Translations under genes and position numbers: made by a program
The notes under the pieces: generated by a model
The model's database searches: none
Told to the model about the DNA's origin: nothing
What the model saw: the letters and a program-made list of their open reading frames with translations, nothing else
Source of the DNA: Mycobacterium sp. URHB0044
Lineage (GTDB): Bacteria; Actinomycetota; Actinomycetes; Mycobacteriales; Mycobacteriaceae
NCBI RefSeq assembly: GCF_000620625.1
Contig: NZ_JIAW01000001.1
Span: 62,001-126,000, forward strand
DNA: 64,000 bases
Direction: 5' to 3'
Shown: in pieces, positions 1 to 8,023 of the stretch
Position numbering within the stretch: position 1 is the first letter of the stretch
How the letters are laid out: each line of letters opens with the position of its first letter

Positions 1-653
1 GCGCCAAGGCGGCCGTCCGCTTCCTGGCCGAACAGTCGGGCACTGACAAGTCGCGGATCTCGGTGTACGCGCTGGGGGAGGGCACGGTGCACGCGATGTC
101 GCTGGCGGCCGACACCGCGCCCGACGCGCCGAAGATCCACTCGCTGGGCCTGTTTCAACCGCTGTCCGGCCGCTACCTCGACATCATCACCGGCCGGGTG
201 CGCGCGGACGTCGACTCCGCGCGGACTTCCGGTGCGAAGACGCAACAACAGGCCGACGACGTCCTCGCCGCCTGGAACGCCGCAGTCGACGAAGCGCGAA
301 CCAAGGGCACCGCCCCGGCGAAGCTCCCCGAGGGGCTCGGCGCCATCCTCAACCCCGGCAACGTCAAGGCCGTGGTGGAAGCCGACGCGATCGACCCTTT
401 GGCCCTGGCCGCCCAGGTCCCCGCGGGCGTCCCCGTGCTCCTGACGTGTTCCGACTCTGACGGGCAGGCCAATTGCGCCGCCGAGAAACCGCTGATCGCC
501 GCGCTCGGTCACGCCGCGCTGACGGTCGTCGAGCTCAAGGGCGTCAACCACGTGCTGCGCGACGACCCGACCGACAACGTGGCCAACTACGCCAACAAGG
601 ACCCGCTGTCGCCGCAGCTGGTGACCGCGCTGGACGGCTTCGTGGGCAAGTAG
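1..653 (+). CDS. alpha/beta hydrolase fold protein, C-terminal part (5' end outside window)
   Basis: The reading frame is open from the left edge (first full codon at 3) and ends in TAG at 651-653. The residues fit the second half of an alpha/beta hydrolase: a strand-elbow-helix segment (VYALGEGTVHAM), an acid-bearing strand (LLTCSDSDG), and a late histidine (VELKGVNHVLRDD). In active relatives the elbow reads G-x-S-x-G; here the serine position appears to be glycine (A-L-G-E-G-T). It may therefore be a non-catalytic or altered family member. Substrate unknown. The missing N-terminus prevents a check for a signal peptide. Confidence 0.7.
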   Translation, partial: AKAAVRFLAEQSGTDKSRISVYALGEGTVHAMSLAADTAPDAPKIHSLGLFQPLSGRYLDIITGRVRADVDSARTSGAKTQQQADDVLAAWNAAVDEARTKGTAPAKLPEGLGAILNPGNVKAVVEADAIDPLALAAQVPAGVPVLLTCSDSDGQANCAAEKPLIAALGHAALTVVELKGVNHVLRDDPTDNVANYANKDPLSPQLVTALDGFVGK

Positions 654-657
654 TGGC

Positions 658-663
658 TATGCT
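658..663 (+). promoter_or_regulatory. candidate -10 (TATGCT) for leaderless quinone-oxidoreductase mRNA
   Basis: TATGCT fits the mycobacterial TAnnnT -10 pattern and ends 7 bases before the ATG at 671. Transcription would then begin at or next to the start codon. No Shine-Dalgarno sequence precedes 671, which agrees with a leaderless message and favours 671 over the ATG at 659. Confidence 0.45.
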
Positions 664-670
664 TCGTCCC

Positions 671-1603
671 ATGACGAGAGCTGTTTTCGCGGAAGGTTAT
701 GGCGGCCCGGAAGTCCTTGCGCTGCAAGACATCGAGCTGCCCGAACCCGGGCCGGGTCAGGTGCTCGTCGACGTCCGTGCGGCGGGCACGAACCCGATCG
801 ACTACAAGCTCTACAGCGGGGAGATGGGCAAGGACCCCTCAGCCCTGCCGATGCCGATCGGGCTCGAGGCGGCCGGCGTCGTCGTCGAGGTCGCGCCCGG
901 CGAGGCCGGATACACCGGGGCACTGACAGTCGGTGACGAGGTGATCGTCACCAACATCCGCGGCGGTTACGCCGAGCGGGTGCTCGCGCAGGCCTCCGAC
1001 GTGGGACACAAGCCCGCGTCGCTGAGTTTCGCGGAGGCCGCAGGGCTGCTGCTGGCCGGCGGCACGGCATGGCACCTGTTGACGAAGACGGATGTGGGGA
1101 CTGGCGACACCGTGCTCGTCCACGGCGCGAGCGGCGGTGTGGGGCTGATGGCGGTGCAACTCGCGGTCGCGCGTGGCGCGAAGGTGATCGCCACCGCAAG
1201 CCCCGCGCGGCACGATCAGCTGCGCAAATACGGCGCCGAGCCGGTGACCTACGGCGCGGGGTTGGCCGACCGGGTGCGTGCCATCGGCGCGGTCGACGCC
1301 GCACTGGATCTTGTGGGCACCGACGAGGCCCTGGACACGTCGGTCGAACTGGTCGCCGACCGCGGCCGAATCGCGACCATCGCGGGTTTCGGCCGGGCGG
1401 CGGAGCTGGGCATCGCCGTGCTGACCGGCGCCGACGGTGGCCAGGAGATCCGCGACGCGTCCCGGTCAGAGGTCATCGCGCTGGCGGCCGACGGCAAGCT
1501 GGAGGTGACGGTGGACAAGACGCTGCCTCTCGAGGAGGCACCCGAGGCGCACCGGTATCTGCAGACCGGTCACGCCCGAGGGAAAGTCGTACTGGTTCCC
1601 TAG
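671..1603 (+). CDS. zinc-free MDR: NADPH:quinone oxidoreductase-like protein
   Basis: 310-residue medium-chain dehydrogenase/reductase of the QOR class. The N-terminal GroES-like domain starts MTRAVFAEGYGGPEVL, followed by a nucleotide-binding Rossmann loop G-A-S-G-G-V-G at residues 152-158. The structural and catalytic zinc cysteines of alcohol dehydrogenases are absent, as in quinone reductases. Family members reduce quinones or enones with NADPH in the cytoplasm; the actual substrate cannot be read from sequence. An in-frame ATG lies at 659, but the family-typical N-terminus and a -10 hexamer 7 bases upstream favour 671. It follows the hydrolase by 17 bases. Confidence 0.85.
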   Translation: MTRAVFAEGYGGPEVLALQDIELPEPGPGQVLVDVRAAGTNPIDYKLYSGEMGKDPSALPMPIGLEAAGVVVEVAPGEAGYTGALTVGDEVIVTNIRGGYAERVLAQASDVGHKPASLSFAEAAGLLLAGGTAWHLLTKTDVGTGDTVLVHGASGGVGLMAVQLAVARGAKVIATASPARHDQLRKYGAEPVTYGAGLADRVRAIGAVDAALDLVGTDEALDTSVELVADRGRIATIAGFGRAAELGIAVLTGADGGQEIRDASRSEVIALAADGKLEVTVDKTLPLEEAPEAHRYLQTGHARGKVVLVP

Positions 1604-1606
1604 GTT
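1601..1606 (+). promoter_or_regulatory. candidate -10 (TAGGTT) before a short leaderless ORF
   Basis: TAGGTT (TAnnnT) overlaps the preceding stop codon and ends 6 bases before an ATG at 1613. The spacing is that expected for a leaderless transcript starting on that ATG. Confidence 0.4.
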
Positions 1607-1612
1607 GACCGC

Positions 1613-1651
1613 ATGACGTACAAGCGAGAAGCGGAGCGGATCCGCGCATGA
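1613..1651 (+). CDS. 12-codon upstream ORF overlapping the DUF2786 gene start
   Basis: ATG at 1613 opens a 12-residue peptide (MTYKREAERIRA) that stops in TGA at 1649-1651. That stop sits inside an ATGA overlap with the next gene's ATG at 1648. A purine-rich GGAG stretch inside this ORF could serve as ribosome binding site for the downstream gene. The arrangement suggests translational coupling from a leaderless leader peptide, but it is inferred only from position and promoter spacing. Confidence 0.4.
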   Translation: MTYKREAERIRA

Positions 1652-2397
1652 GTGACGACAAGATGCTGGCGCGCATTGCCGCGCTGCTGCGCCAGGCCGA
1701 GAGCACCGACAACACCCACGAAGCCGATGCGTTCATGGCGGCCGCGCAACGGCTGGCCACGACCACCTCGATCGATCTCGCGGTGGCCCGCGCGCACGCG
1801 GCGACGCGCACGGCGGCGCAGGTGCCCGTGCAACGCACCATCACGATCGGCGAGGCGGGCACCAAGGGGCTGCGCACCTACGTGCAGCTGTTCGTGGTGA
1901 TCGGCGCCGCCAACGACGTGAAGTGCGACGTCGCGTCGAACTCGACGTTCGTCTACGCCTACGGGTTCGCCGAGGACATCGACGCGACGCACGCGCTGTA
2001 CGCCAGCCTGGTGATGCAGATGGTGAAGGCCTCCGAGACCTACATCGCGTCGGGCTCACACCGGCCCACCCCGACCATCACCGCGAGGCTGAACTTCCAA
2101 CTGGCGTACGGCGCGCGGGTGGGCCAGCGGCTTGCCGATGCCCGGGAGGAGGTCAAGCGGGAGGCCACCACCGGCCGCCAGCAGCAACCCGGAACGGACA
2201 TCGTGTTGCGCAACAAGGACATCGAACTGAAGAGCTTCTATCGGGAGGCGTCCCAGGCGCGGGGCACGTGGCGTGCCAATAGCGCTTCGGCGGGCTACTC
2301 GTCGGCGGCCCGACGCGCCGGTGACCGCGCAGGGAAACGGGCCAGGCTGGGGCCGAGCACGGAGCTGGCCGGTTCGCGCGGAGCATTGGACGGGTGA
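1648..2397 (+). CDS. DUF2786 domain-containing protein
   Basis: 249 residues. The first about 45 residues (MSDDKMLARIAALLRQAEST, then an E-A-x-A-F-M-x-A-A-Q segment) are a recognisable DUF2786 domain, a small helical domain of unknown function found in actinobacterial and phage-like proteins. The remainder resembles the usual actinobacterial extension and ends in a basic, Ser/Arg-rich tail. The next gene starts 9 bases after the stop and encodes an HExxH protein of the kind often found beside DUF2786 genes. This suggests a shared but unknown role. Confidence 0.75.
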   Translation: MSDDKMLARIAALLRQAESTDNTHEADAFMAAAQRLATTTSIDLAVARAHAATRTAAQVPVQRTITIGEAGTKGLRTYVQLFVVIGAANDVKCDVASNSTFVYAYGFAEDIDATHALYASLVMQMVKASETYIASGSHRPTPTITARLNFQLAYGARVGQRLADAREEVKREATTGRQQQPGTDIVLRNKDIELKSFYREASQARGTWRANSASAGYSSAARRAGDRAGKRARLGPSTELAGSRGALDG

Positions 2398-2406
2398 CGG
2401 CACGCC

Positions 2407-2928
2407 GTGGCGCGTGACGGGCAACGCGCAAAGGTCTACGCCGCAGAGCAATTCGTGCGGACGCTCTTCGACCGCGTGCACGAGCACGGCAACGGCACCG
2501 TCGAGTTCTTCGGCGCCAACGTCACCCTGCCGCCGGAGGCTCGGTTTGCGTCGGTCGAATCCGTACAGCGCTACGTCGACGACGTCCTGCGCCTGCCGTC
2601 GGTGCGGGAACGGTGGCCGGACGCCGGAGCGCTGACCGTGCGCGCACGCCGCGGCGCCACCGCCGCGCACTACGAGCACGACGGACGCATCGCCACCATC
2701 GCCGTGCCCGAATACGATCATTCCCCGTCGCTTCGCTCGCCCGGTCACACCACGTGGGCGCTACGGGAACTGGTGGTGCTGCATGAAATCGCCCACCACC
2801 TGTGCCAGGTCGAACCACCGCACGGACCCCAGTTCGTCGCGGCGTTCTGCGAGTTGGCAGGCACGGTGATGGGTCCCGAGGTGGCTCACGTGCTGCGTGT
2901 GGTCTACGCGAAGGAGGGCGTGCGGTAG
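2407..2928 (+). CDS. TIGR04338-like putative metallohydrolase (HExxH)
   Basis: 173 residues from a GTG start. A zinc-protease-like motif H-E-I-A-H is at 126-130, with a further histidine at 139 (PPHGPQF) that could complete the metal site. This matches small actinobacterial proteins annotated TIGR04338. No signal peptide is visible, so it is probably cytoplasmic. It lies directly downstream of the DUF2786 gene, almost certainly cotranscribed. The metal-binding motif is seen directly; protease activity is only a family-level inference. Confidence 0.7.
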   Translation: MARDGQRAKVYAAEQFVRTLFDRVHEHGNGTVEFFGANVTLPPEARFASVESVQRYVDDVLRLPSVRERWPDAGALTVRARRGATAAHYEHDGRIATIAVPEYDHSPSLRSPGHTTWALRELVVLHEIAHHLCQVEPPHGPQFVAAFCELAGTVMGPEVAHVLRVVYAKEGVR

Positions 2929-2932
2929 CGGC

Positions 2933-2938
2933 TAACGT
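2933..2938 (+). promoter_or_regulatory. candidate -10 (TAACGT) for leaderless O-methyltransferase mRNA
   Basis: TAACGT ends 6 bases before the GTG start at 2945 and no Shine-Dalgarno sequence intervenes. The methyltransferase therefore probably has its own leaderless promoter inside the short gap after the metallohydrolase gene. Confidence 0.45.
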
Positions 2939-2944
2939 GAAGGC

Positions 2945-3604
2945 GTGACTGACATCGATCCACGGGACGTCGACGAGATGTTCAACGCCGTCCTGCACAC
3001 CGAGGACGACGCGCTGATCGCGGCGCGGGATTCGGGGCGGGCTGCCGGTCTGCCGCCGATCGAGGTCTCGGCGCAACACGGCCGGCTGCTCGCCGTGCTG
3101 GCCAAGGCCACCCGCGCGTCCCGTGTACTCGAGATCGGCACCCTGGCCGGCTACAGCACCATCAACCTCGCCCGCGGCGTCGGGCCCGGCGGCCGGGTGG
3201 TCTCACTCGAATTCGACCCCCGCCACGCCGAGATCGCCCGCGCCAACCTCGAACGCGCGGGGCTGGCTGATCGCGTCGAGGTGATCGTCGGTGCCGCGCT
3301 CGACACGCTGCCGACACTGGCCGGCGGTGAGCCGTTCGATCTGGTGTTCATCGACGCGGACAAGGAGAACAACGTCGCCTACGTCGAATGGGCGATCAAG
3401 CTCGGCGCGCCCGGCTCGATCATCGTGGTGGACAACGTGACCCGCTTCGGGCGCGTCCTGCACCCGGCTTCCGACGACGCGCAGGCCCTGGCCGTGCGCG
3501 AGATGCTCGAGATGATGGGCGAGCATCCGCGGCTGGACGCCGCCGCCATCCAAACCGTCGGCACCAAGGGCTGGGACGGTTTCGCCGTCGCCCTGGTGAC
3601 ATAG
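2945..3604 (+). CDS. class I SAM-dependent O-methyltransferase (Rv0187-like)
   Basis: 219 residues, GTG start. Glycine-rich SAM-binding motif VLEIGTLAGYSTI is at about 61-73, followed by a carboxylate motif (VSLEFDP, about 86-92). The metal-binding region FIDADKENN (about 135-143) and VVDNV are typical of cation-dependent catechol/caffeoyl-CoA-type O-methyltransferases. It would transfer a methyl group from SAM to a hydroxyl of a small molecule in the cytoplasm. Position and family match Rv0187 in the M. tuberculosis order. Confidence 0.85.
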   Translation: MTDIDPRDVDEMFNAVLHTEDDALIAARDSGRAAGLPPIEVSAQHGRLLAVLAKATRASRVLEIGTLAGYSTINLARGVGPGGRVVSLEFDPRHAEIARANLERAGLADRVEVIVGAALDTLPTLAGGEPFDLVFIDADKENNVAYVEWAIKLGAPGSIIVVDNVTRFGRVLHPASDDAQALAVREMLEMMGEHPRLDAAAIQTVGTKGWDGFAVALVT

Positions 3605-3631
3605 CAGCCGTCAAACCCCGAGGAACCGACT

Positions 3632-4360
3632 TTGCCCGACATCACCTATCCGACGCCCAGCGGAGTGCTGCCCGGATACCTCGCCGCACCGCCGGGGCAG
3701 GGGCCGTCGCCTGGCGTCGTCGTCGTCCACGATGCCCTTGGGATGACGGCCGACGTCAGACGGATCACCGACCGCTTCGCCCGCTCCGGCTACCTGGCGC
3801 TGACGCCGGCGCTCTATCGTCGCGGCTCGGTGCTGCAGCGGCCGCGCTGCGTCGTCAGCACCATGCGGTCGTTGTCGAACGGTGCAGGACGCGCGGTGGA
3901 CGACATCGTCGCTGCCCGCGATCACCTCGCCGACGATCCGCGGTGTACCGGGAAGGTCGGCGTGATCGGGTTCTGCATGGGCGGTGGGTTCTGTCTGCTG
4001 CTCGCGCCACGTGGCGTATTCGACGCTGCCGCACCGAATTACGGCACCTGGCCCAAGGATCCCGACACTCTGAGGCAGTCCTGCCCGATGGTCGCGACGT
4101 ACGGCGCCAAGGACTGGATGCTGCCCGGCGCGGCGGCCGAACTCGAAACGCTCCTGACCGAGGGTGGCGTCGCACACGACGTCAAGGAGTATCCCGAGGT
4201 CGGGCACTCCTTCATGAACGAATTACCCACGGTGGGCCCACTGGGCACGATCGTGCGCAGGGCCGGCTTCACGTACTCGGAGCACGATTCGGAGGACGCC
4301 TGGCGTCGGATTCTGGCCTTCTTCGGCGAGCACCTGGCCGACACCCCACCGTCGGTCTAG
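3632..4360 (+). CDS. dienelactone hydrolase family protein
   Basis: 242 residues. The start chosen is TTG at 3632, preceded by an AGGA ribosome-binding sequence at 3621-3624. The nucleophile elbow G-F-C-M-G-G puts Cys115 at the active site, with Asp161 (YGAKDWM) and His192 (EVGHSF) completing the Cys-Asp-His triad of dienelactone hydrolases. These enzymes open lactone rings in degradation of aromatics, though many homologues have other substrates. It lies 27 bases downstream of the methyltransferase and converges on the LysE-type gene with a 7-base gap. Confidence 0.82.
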   Translation: MPDITYPTPSGVLPGYLAAPPGQGPSPGVVVVHDALGMTADVRRITDRFARSGYLALTPALYRRGSVLQRPRCVVSTMRSLSNGAGRAVDDIVAARDHLADDPRCTGKVGVIGFCMGGGFCLLLAPRGVFDAAAPNYGTWPKDPDTLRQSCPMVATYGAKDWMLPGAAAELETLLTEGGVAHDVKEYPEVGHSFMNELPTVGPLGTIVRRAGFTYSEHDSEDAWRRILAFFGEHLADTPPSV

Positions 4361-4367
4361 TCGACGG

Positions 4368-4979
4368 TCAGCGGGCCGTCGCCGCCATCCGAGCGGCCAG
4401 CGCCACGTATGAGGCCGCGAACGTGCGCCGCATCCACGTGACGACCCGTGGCCTCCGGATGACGTGGCTGCGGACGCCTGCCGCGAACGCCCCGTAGACC
4501 GTGAAGACGACGAACGTCATCGCCATGAAGACGGCGCTGAGGTACAACATCTGACCGACGGCCGGTCGCGCCGGGTCGATGAACTGCGGCAGGAACGCGA
4601 AGAAGAACAGCGTCAGCTTCGGGTTCAGCACGTTGACCGCGACCGCCGTCCAGGTGATGCGCCACGGTCCCGGTCGAACGGAATCCGTTGTGCTGGCGAT
4701 CAGTTCGGACTTGTCGCGCCACGCCATCCAGGCCAAGAACAGCAGGTAGGCCACGCCGGCCCACTTGATGGTCTGAAACGCGATCGCGCTGCTGTGCATG
4801 ATTGCCGCCAGGCCCGTCACCGCCGCCAGCATGGCGGGCACGATGCCGAGGGTGCATCCCGCCGAGGCGAACACGCTCGCGCGCGTCCCGTGCGCCAGCC
4901 CGGTCGCCACGGTGTAGAGCGCGCCGGAGCCCGGCGTCGCGACGACGATCAGCGAGGTGAGCAGGAAGGCCAGCGTCAT
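4368..4979 (-). CDS. LysE/RhtB family amino-acid exporter
   Basis: 203 residues with about six hydrophobic membrane segments. The family signature near the N-terminus is recognisable (ATPGSGALYTVATGLAHG), as is the conserved NPKLTLFFFAFLPQFI segment after the third helix. Members export amino acids or small metabolites from the cytoplasm. The start at 4979 is supported by a TACGGT -10 element 6 bases upstream on the minus strand. An in-frame start 13 codons further out would add only a non-hydrophobic leader. The exported substrate cannot be assigned. Confidence 0.82.
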   Translation of the reverse strand: MTLAFLLTSLIVVATPGSGALYTVATGLAHGTRASVFASAGCTLGIVPAMLAAVTGLAAIMHSSAIAFQTIKWAGVAYLLFLAWMAWRDKSELIASTTDSVRPGPWRITWTAVAVNVLNPKLTLFFFAFLPQFIDPARPAVGQMLYLSAVFMAMTFVVFTVYGAFAAGVRSHVIRRPRVVTWMRRTFAASYVALAARMAATAR

Positions 4980-4985
4980 ACCCCA

Positions 4986-4991
4986 ACCGTA
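4986..4991 (-). promoter_or_regulatory. candidate -10 (TACGGT) for leaderless LysE-type gene
   Basis: Read on the minus strand, TACGGT ends 6 bases before the ATG at 4979, with no ribosome-binding sequence between. This is consistent with a leaderless transcript. Confidence 0.4.
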
Positions 4992-5087
4992 CGTCCAGCC
5001 CGGGGCCACTGGTAGCACGAGCCGTTGTCGGTGAGGACTCGGCAGATCGAGTTGATGCTTTCACATCGTGGGTGAGCGTCATGGTGC

Positions 5088-5594
5088 TCACTGGCCGCCA
5101 GGCCCGTACACGGCCACGATGATCACGCGGTCGAGACTGTTTTCTGACCACACGCCGATCTGGGTGTTGGCACAGTTGGTCATGATAGCGAGGTAGGCCG
5201 GGTTCGATTGCCATTGATTGATGATGTCGATGCCGTTGGCTGCCAAGGCTGAATTTGCCATGGAGGCAGGGTTGATGGACATCGTCTCGGCGACCTGCCC
5301 CTGATACCCAGCCGCCACCGCACGGTCTTGTGGGGTACTGCCGTCTGAACCGGTGTCGCCGTGGAGGACCGGGTTGTTCAGTAGGTCGAGAGCGTGCCAT
5401 TGCGCGGCCTGGCGCAACTGCGGGCTGACCCGCAACTCGGTCGGACAACCCGAAAGTTGCTGCAGTGCATAGATATGGGCCACCGCACCGTTGTTCATTC
5501 GGAGGTTGTCGGCATACGCGACCGGAGCGATCGCCGCGGCTAGCATCGTCAAGGTCACCACGGCCATCAGACGGATGCCAAGTGCAGTCTCCAT
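5088..5594 (-). CDS. secreted CAP (SCP/PR-1-like) domain protein
   Basis: 168 residues with a Sec signal peptide ending around AYA-DN (residue 28). The mature part carries CAP-domain features: His67 (QWHALDLL), His78 (VLHGDTG), Glu103 (VAETMS) and two cysteines (50 and one near SNPAYLAIMTNCANTQ), then an NxxxG-type C-terminal sheet. CAP proteins act outside the membrane in lipid or sterol binding or in cell-wall contexts. A strong purine-rich ribosome-binding site (GGAGGAAGGGGG) precedes the ATG. It is the last gene of a leftward accessory cluster with the DUF305 and LVIVD genes. Confidence 0.75.
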   Translation of the reverse strand: METALGIRLMAVVTLTMLAAAIAPVAYADNLRMNNGAVAHIYALQQLSGCPTELRVSPQLRQAAQWHALDLLNNPVLHGDTGSDGSTPQDRAVAAGYQGQVAETMSINPASMANSALAANGIDIINQWQSNPAYLAIMTNCANTQIGVWSENSLDRVIIVAVYGPGGQ

Positions 5595-5688
5595 GTCGAA
5601 GTCCCCCTTCCTCCGCGGTGGTGCAGGTCGTCGCCGCGCCGGTTCATCGGGTCAGTGATGATCATCGGCACTGCCGAGTGGGATTGGG

Positions 5689-6366
5689 TCATGGATAGGT
5701 CAGTGGTGATGCGTTGAGCCGCGACATGTTCGATGTCATGAGAGCGCACTCTTCGCCTTGGTCGCGCGCCATCGCCAGCGCTGCTTGCCGCACGAACTGT
5801 GTCGTCGTGTGATTGAACGCGTACATCGCCATGTCGATTCCGCCCTGGTGGTGACGGAACATCAACTGCAGGAACAGGATCTCGTTGTCTGTTCCCTTCG
5901 AACCTTGAAGTCGAACGAGGTCGGCCTGCGAGGCCATTCCCGGCATGAGCATCACATCGGACTTCATGCCCGGAATCGGCATCGCTTGCCCGTGCTCGCC
6001 GTGGTGAAGCGCTCTGTCGCCCTCACCGCCAGAATTGGTCATCCAGGCCATCGGATGGGCGGCGACCGGCGGGGCGTCGGCGGCCTGCAGCCAGCCGGCC
6101 ATCTGACCGATTTCGTAGATCTGTTTGGTCCGGATCTGATCGGCGAGCGCTCGCACGTGGTGATCGACGTCAGAAGCGAGCATGTCGGCCAGCGTCACCG
6201 CCTGCTGATGATGCACCGACATGTCTTGCGCGAAACCGATATCGACGTCGTAGAGCACGGGTTGCGCCGCGGGAGCGCTGTTGTGGTGGATCGTGACGAT
6301 TGCGACGACGGTGACGACCGCCAGCAGTGCGCCGATCCTGGTGATCAGCCAGCGAGCGCGGCTCAT
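5689..6366 (-). CDS. DUF305 protein, Met/His-rich, N-terminally anchored
   Basis: 225 residues. A single hydrophobic segment (about 9-26) should anchor it with the rest outside the membrane. Two DUF305 half-motifs are present: MSVHHQQAV (His52-His53) and FRHHQGGIDMAM (His172-His173). Between them, residues 104-144 are rich in Met and His (HHGEHGQAMPIPGM and VMLMPGM), a composition typical of copper-handling exported proteins. The ATG at 6366 overlaps the stop of the LVIVD gene as ATGA, so the two are translationally coupled. A metal role is inferred from composition and family, not shown. Confidence 0.78.
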   Translation of the reverse strand: MSRARWLITRIGALLAVVTVVAIVTIHHNSAPAAQPVLYDVDIGFAQDMSVHHQQAVTLADMLASDVDHHVRALADQIRTKQIYEIGQMAGWLQAADAPPVAAHPMAWMTNSGGEGDRALHHGEHGQAMPIPGMKSDVMLMPGMASQADLVRLQGSKGTDNEILFLQLMFRHHQGGIDMAMYAFNHTTTQFVRQAALAMARDQGEECALMTSNMSRLNASPLTYP

Positions 6367-7940
6367 GTGGGCGGATAGATAGACGGATCCAGACGTAGCA
6401 CCTGAAAGCCGTTGTCCGAGCAGGTGACGTAGAGCAGGTTGCCGCGGAACTCCGGCGGTGACATGCACCAGTCGGCGGTGAGGTCGGGTCCGCCTCGGAA
6501 CCGTCGACCGGGGATTTGGGCGTCGGGGCCCTGGATGTCCCCATCGAGGATCGCTCGCGCAACGGGAAAGAGTGCCGAGAGGACGGGCTGGGCACCTGCC
6601 AGACGGGTGAACGCGATGTGTGCGGAGTTCGTGAGGTCCGCGTCGCGTCCGACTGCCGCGTGTGGGTTGTAGTAGGCGATTTCGCGGATGTCGTCGGGGT
6701 TGCGAACATTGAAGACGCGGACGCCGGACTGTTGCCAACCACAGGCCAGCGCCTGCGGGTCGTCGTGCCTGTCGACCGAACAGTAGTGCGGATCGTAGGA
6801 GAAGAAGCCGTTGTTCGAGGCACTGGTGAATGCGCGGTCCTGATGCGTGGGCAGGTCAATTTCCAGTTTGATGCTGTTGCGCAACGTCAAGTTTGACAAG
6901 TCGGAGGCGTCGAAGAGTCGCACCCCACCCGAACCCGCCTCCTGCACGTTGAACAGATGCGGCACCCCGCGGTAGGTGACATAGATGCTGTGCTGGTTGG
7001 CCAGCCCGTCAGCCCAGTGCACATTGCCGCGCATAGGGAGCAGCTGGTGCATTGTTCCCGGCTCGGCTCGATCCTGCACGGCTGTGGAGTCGAGCACGTT
7101 GATGCCGTTGATGGTGGACATGAACAATGTGTCGCCGTCGGGCGTGAAATCCATGCCATGGGCTGCAAAGCCGGCAGGCGCGCTCCACACGACGTGAGGA
7201 TTGCTCGGGTCACTTACATCAACGGCACTGGCCCACAGTTGCCCCGTGGCCCAGTACGTGTTGCCGTCGGGAGAGAAATTGCCCTCGTGTGTGAGCATCG
7301 GGATCCGCAACCCCGGCAGCGATCCGCGTTCGGTATTGAGCAACCGGGGATGGGCGCAATCGCTGGCGATGTCGTATAGCGCGATATAGCCGACACCGAG
7401 CCCGAAACCAGCCCCGGTTCCTGCGAGCAGCCCACGTCCTTCGTGGACTTTCAACGACTCCCAAGTGCCGTCAAACATCGCCGCGTCGTTGAGTATCGCG
7501 GTCAACTTCGGATGGGCAGGATCGGTGGCGTCGATGACCCGCACCCCGAGCCCGTTGTTCCGGGTCGAAGCGACGTAGGCACAGTTCTTGTAGGAGGCGC
7601 TGACGAAACTGGCGCCCTGGCCCTGTAACTGGCCGACCAGGTCGATATTGCAGTTGTAGCCCAAGGCGCTGCGCCCGGATTGCCGGTCCTCGGAGGTTAC
7701 CTCGCCCTGCAGCCCGGTTTCGATCCGATCACTCGGGCGGCATGTCGCCGGCGCCACGGCAGTCGGCCACACGTCGGTGGCCATGTTGAATCCGGGGGGC
7801 ACGTCGGCCGACGCTGGCCCAGCATTGGACAGCAGCATCACCGTCACCATCGCCCACACGAACAGCCGGTAGTCCCGCGGATCCAAGCGGCCAGCGACCG
7901 TGTCACGGTTACCCCACCGCCGGCCGGCTTTGGCAAACAT
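6363..7940 (-). CDS. secreted LVIVD-repeat (beta-propeller-like) protein
   Basis: 525 residues from ATG at 7940. The N-terminal hydrophobic stretch (WAMVTVMLLSNAGPASA) is a signal peptide. The mature region has at least four LVIVD-type units built on V-x-D-x-S/T-D-P-x-x-P, for example VRVIDATDPAHPKL, ASAVDVSDPSNPHVV and VRLFDASDLSNL. Such repeats form extracellular propellers of unknown function. The gene heads a unit with the overlapping DUF305 gene and probably the CAP gene, and is transcribed divergently from a TetR regulator. Base composition is visibly less G+C-rich than the flanking backbone. Confidence 0.78.
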   Translation of the reverse strand: MFAKAGRRWGNRDTVAGRLDPRDYRLFVWAMVTVMLLSNAGPASADVPPGFNMATDVWPTAVAPATCRPSDRIETGLQGEVTSEDRQSGRSALGYNCNIDLVGQLQGQGASFVSASYKNCAYVASTRNNGLGVRVIDATDPAHPKLTAILNDAAMFDGTWESLKVHEGRGLLAGTGAGFGLGVGYIALYDIASDCAHPRLLNTERGSLPGLRIPMLTHEGNFSPDGNTYWATGQLWASAVDVSDPSNPHVVWSAPAGFAAHGMDFTPDGDTLFMSTINGINVLDSTAVQDRAEPGTMHQLLPMRGNVHWADGLANQHSIYVTYRGVPHLFNVQEAGSGGVRLFDASDLSNLTLRNSIKLEIDLPTHQDRAFTSASNNGFFSYDPHYCSVDRHDDPQALACGWQQSGVRVFNVRNPDDIREIAYYNPHAAVGRDADLTNSAHIAFTRLAGAQPVLSALFPVARAILDGDIQGPDAQIPGRRFRGGPDLTADWCMSPPEFRGNLLYVTCSDNGFQVLRLDPSIYPPT

Positions 7941-8023
7941 GAAAGCGGACCTTACTACTGACGTAGAAGATTCACTACAAAAATAGAAGAAAATCGGTGT
8001 GGCGCGTTCGTTGAGGGACGCGG
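7941..8023. promoter_or_regulatory. A+T-rich divergent promoter region, LVIVD operon / TetR
   Basis: This 83-base gap is far richer in A and T than its surroundings. On the minus strand TAAGGT (7949-7954) lies 8 bases before the LVIVD start. An inverted repeat CTAC-TGAC-GTAG at 7955-7966 adjoins that hexamer and is followed by another CTAC at 7975-7978. TAGAAGA occurs twice, 20 bases apart (7964-7970, 7984-7990). These are plausible contact sites for the adjacent TetR protein. No binding data exist here. Confidence 0.45.
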
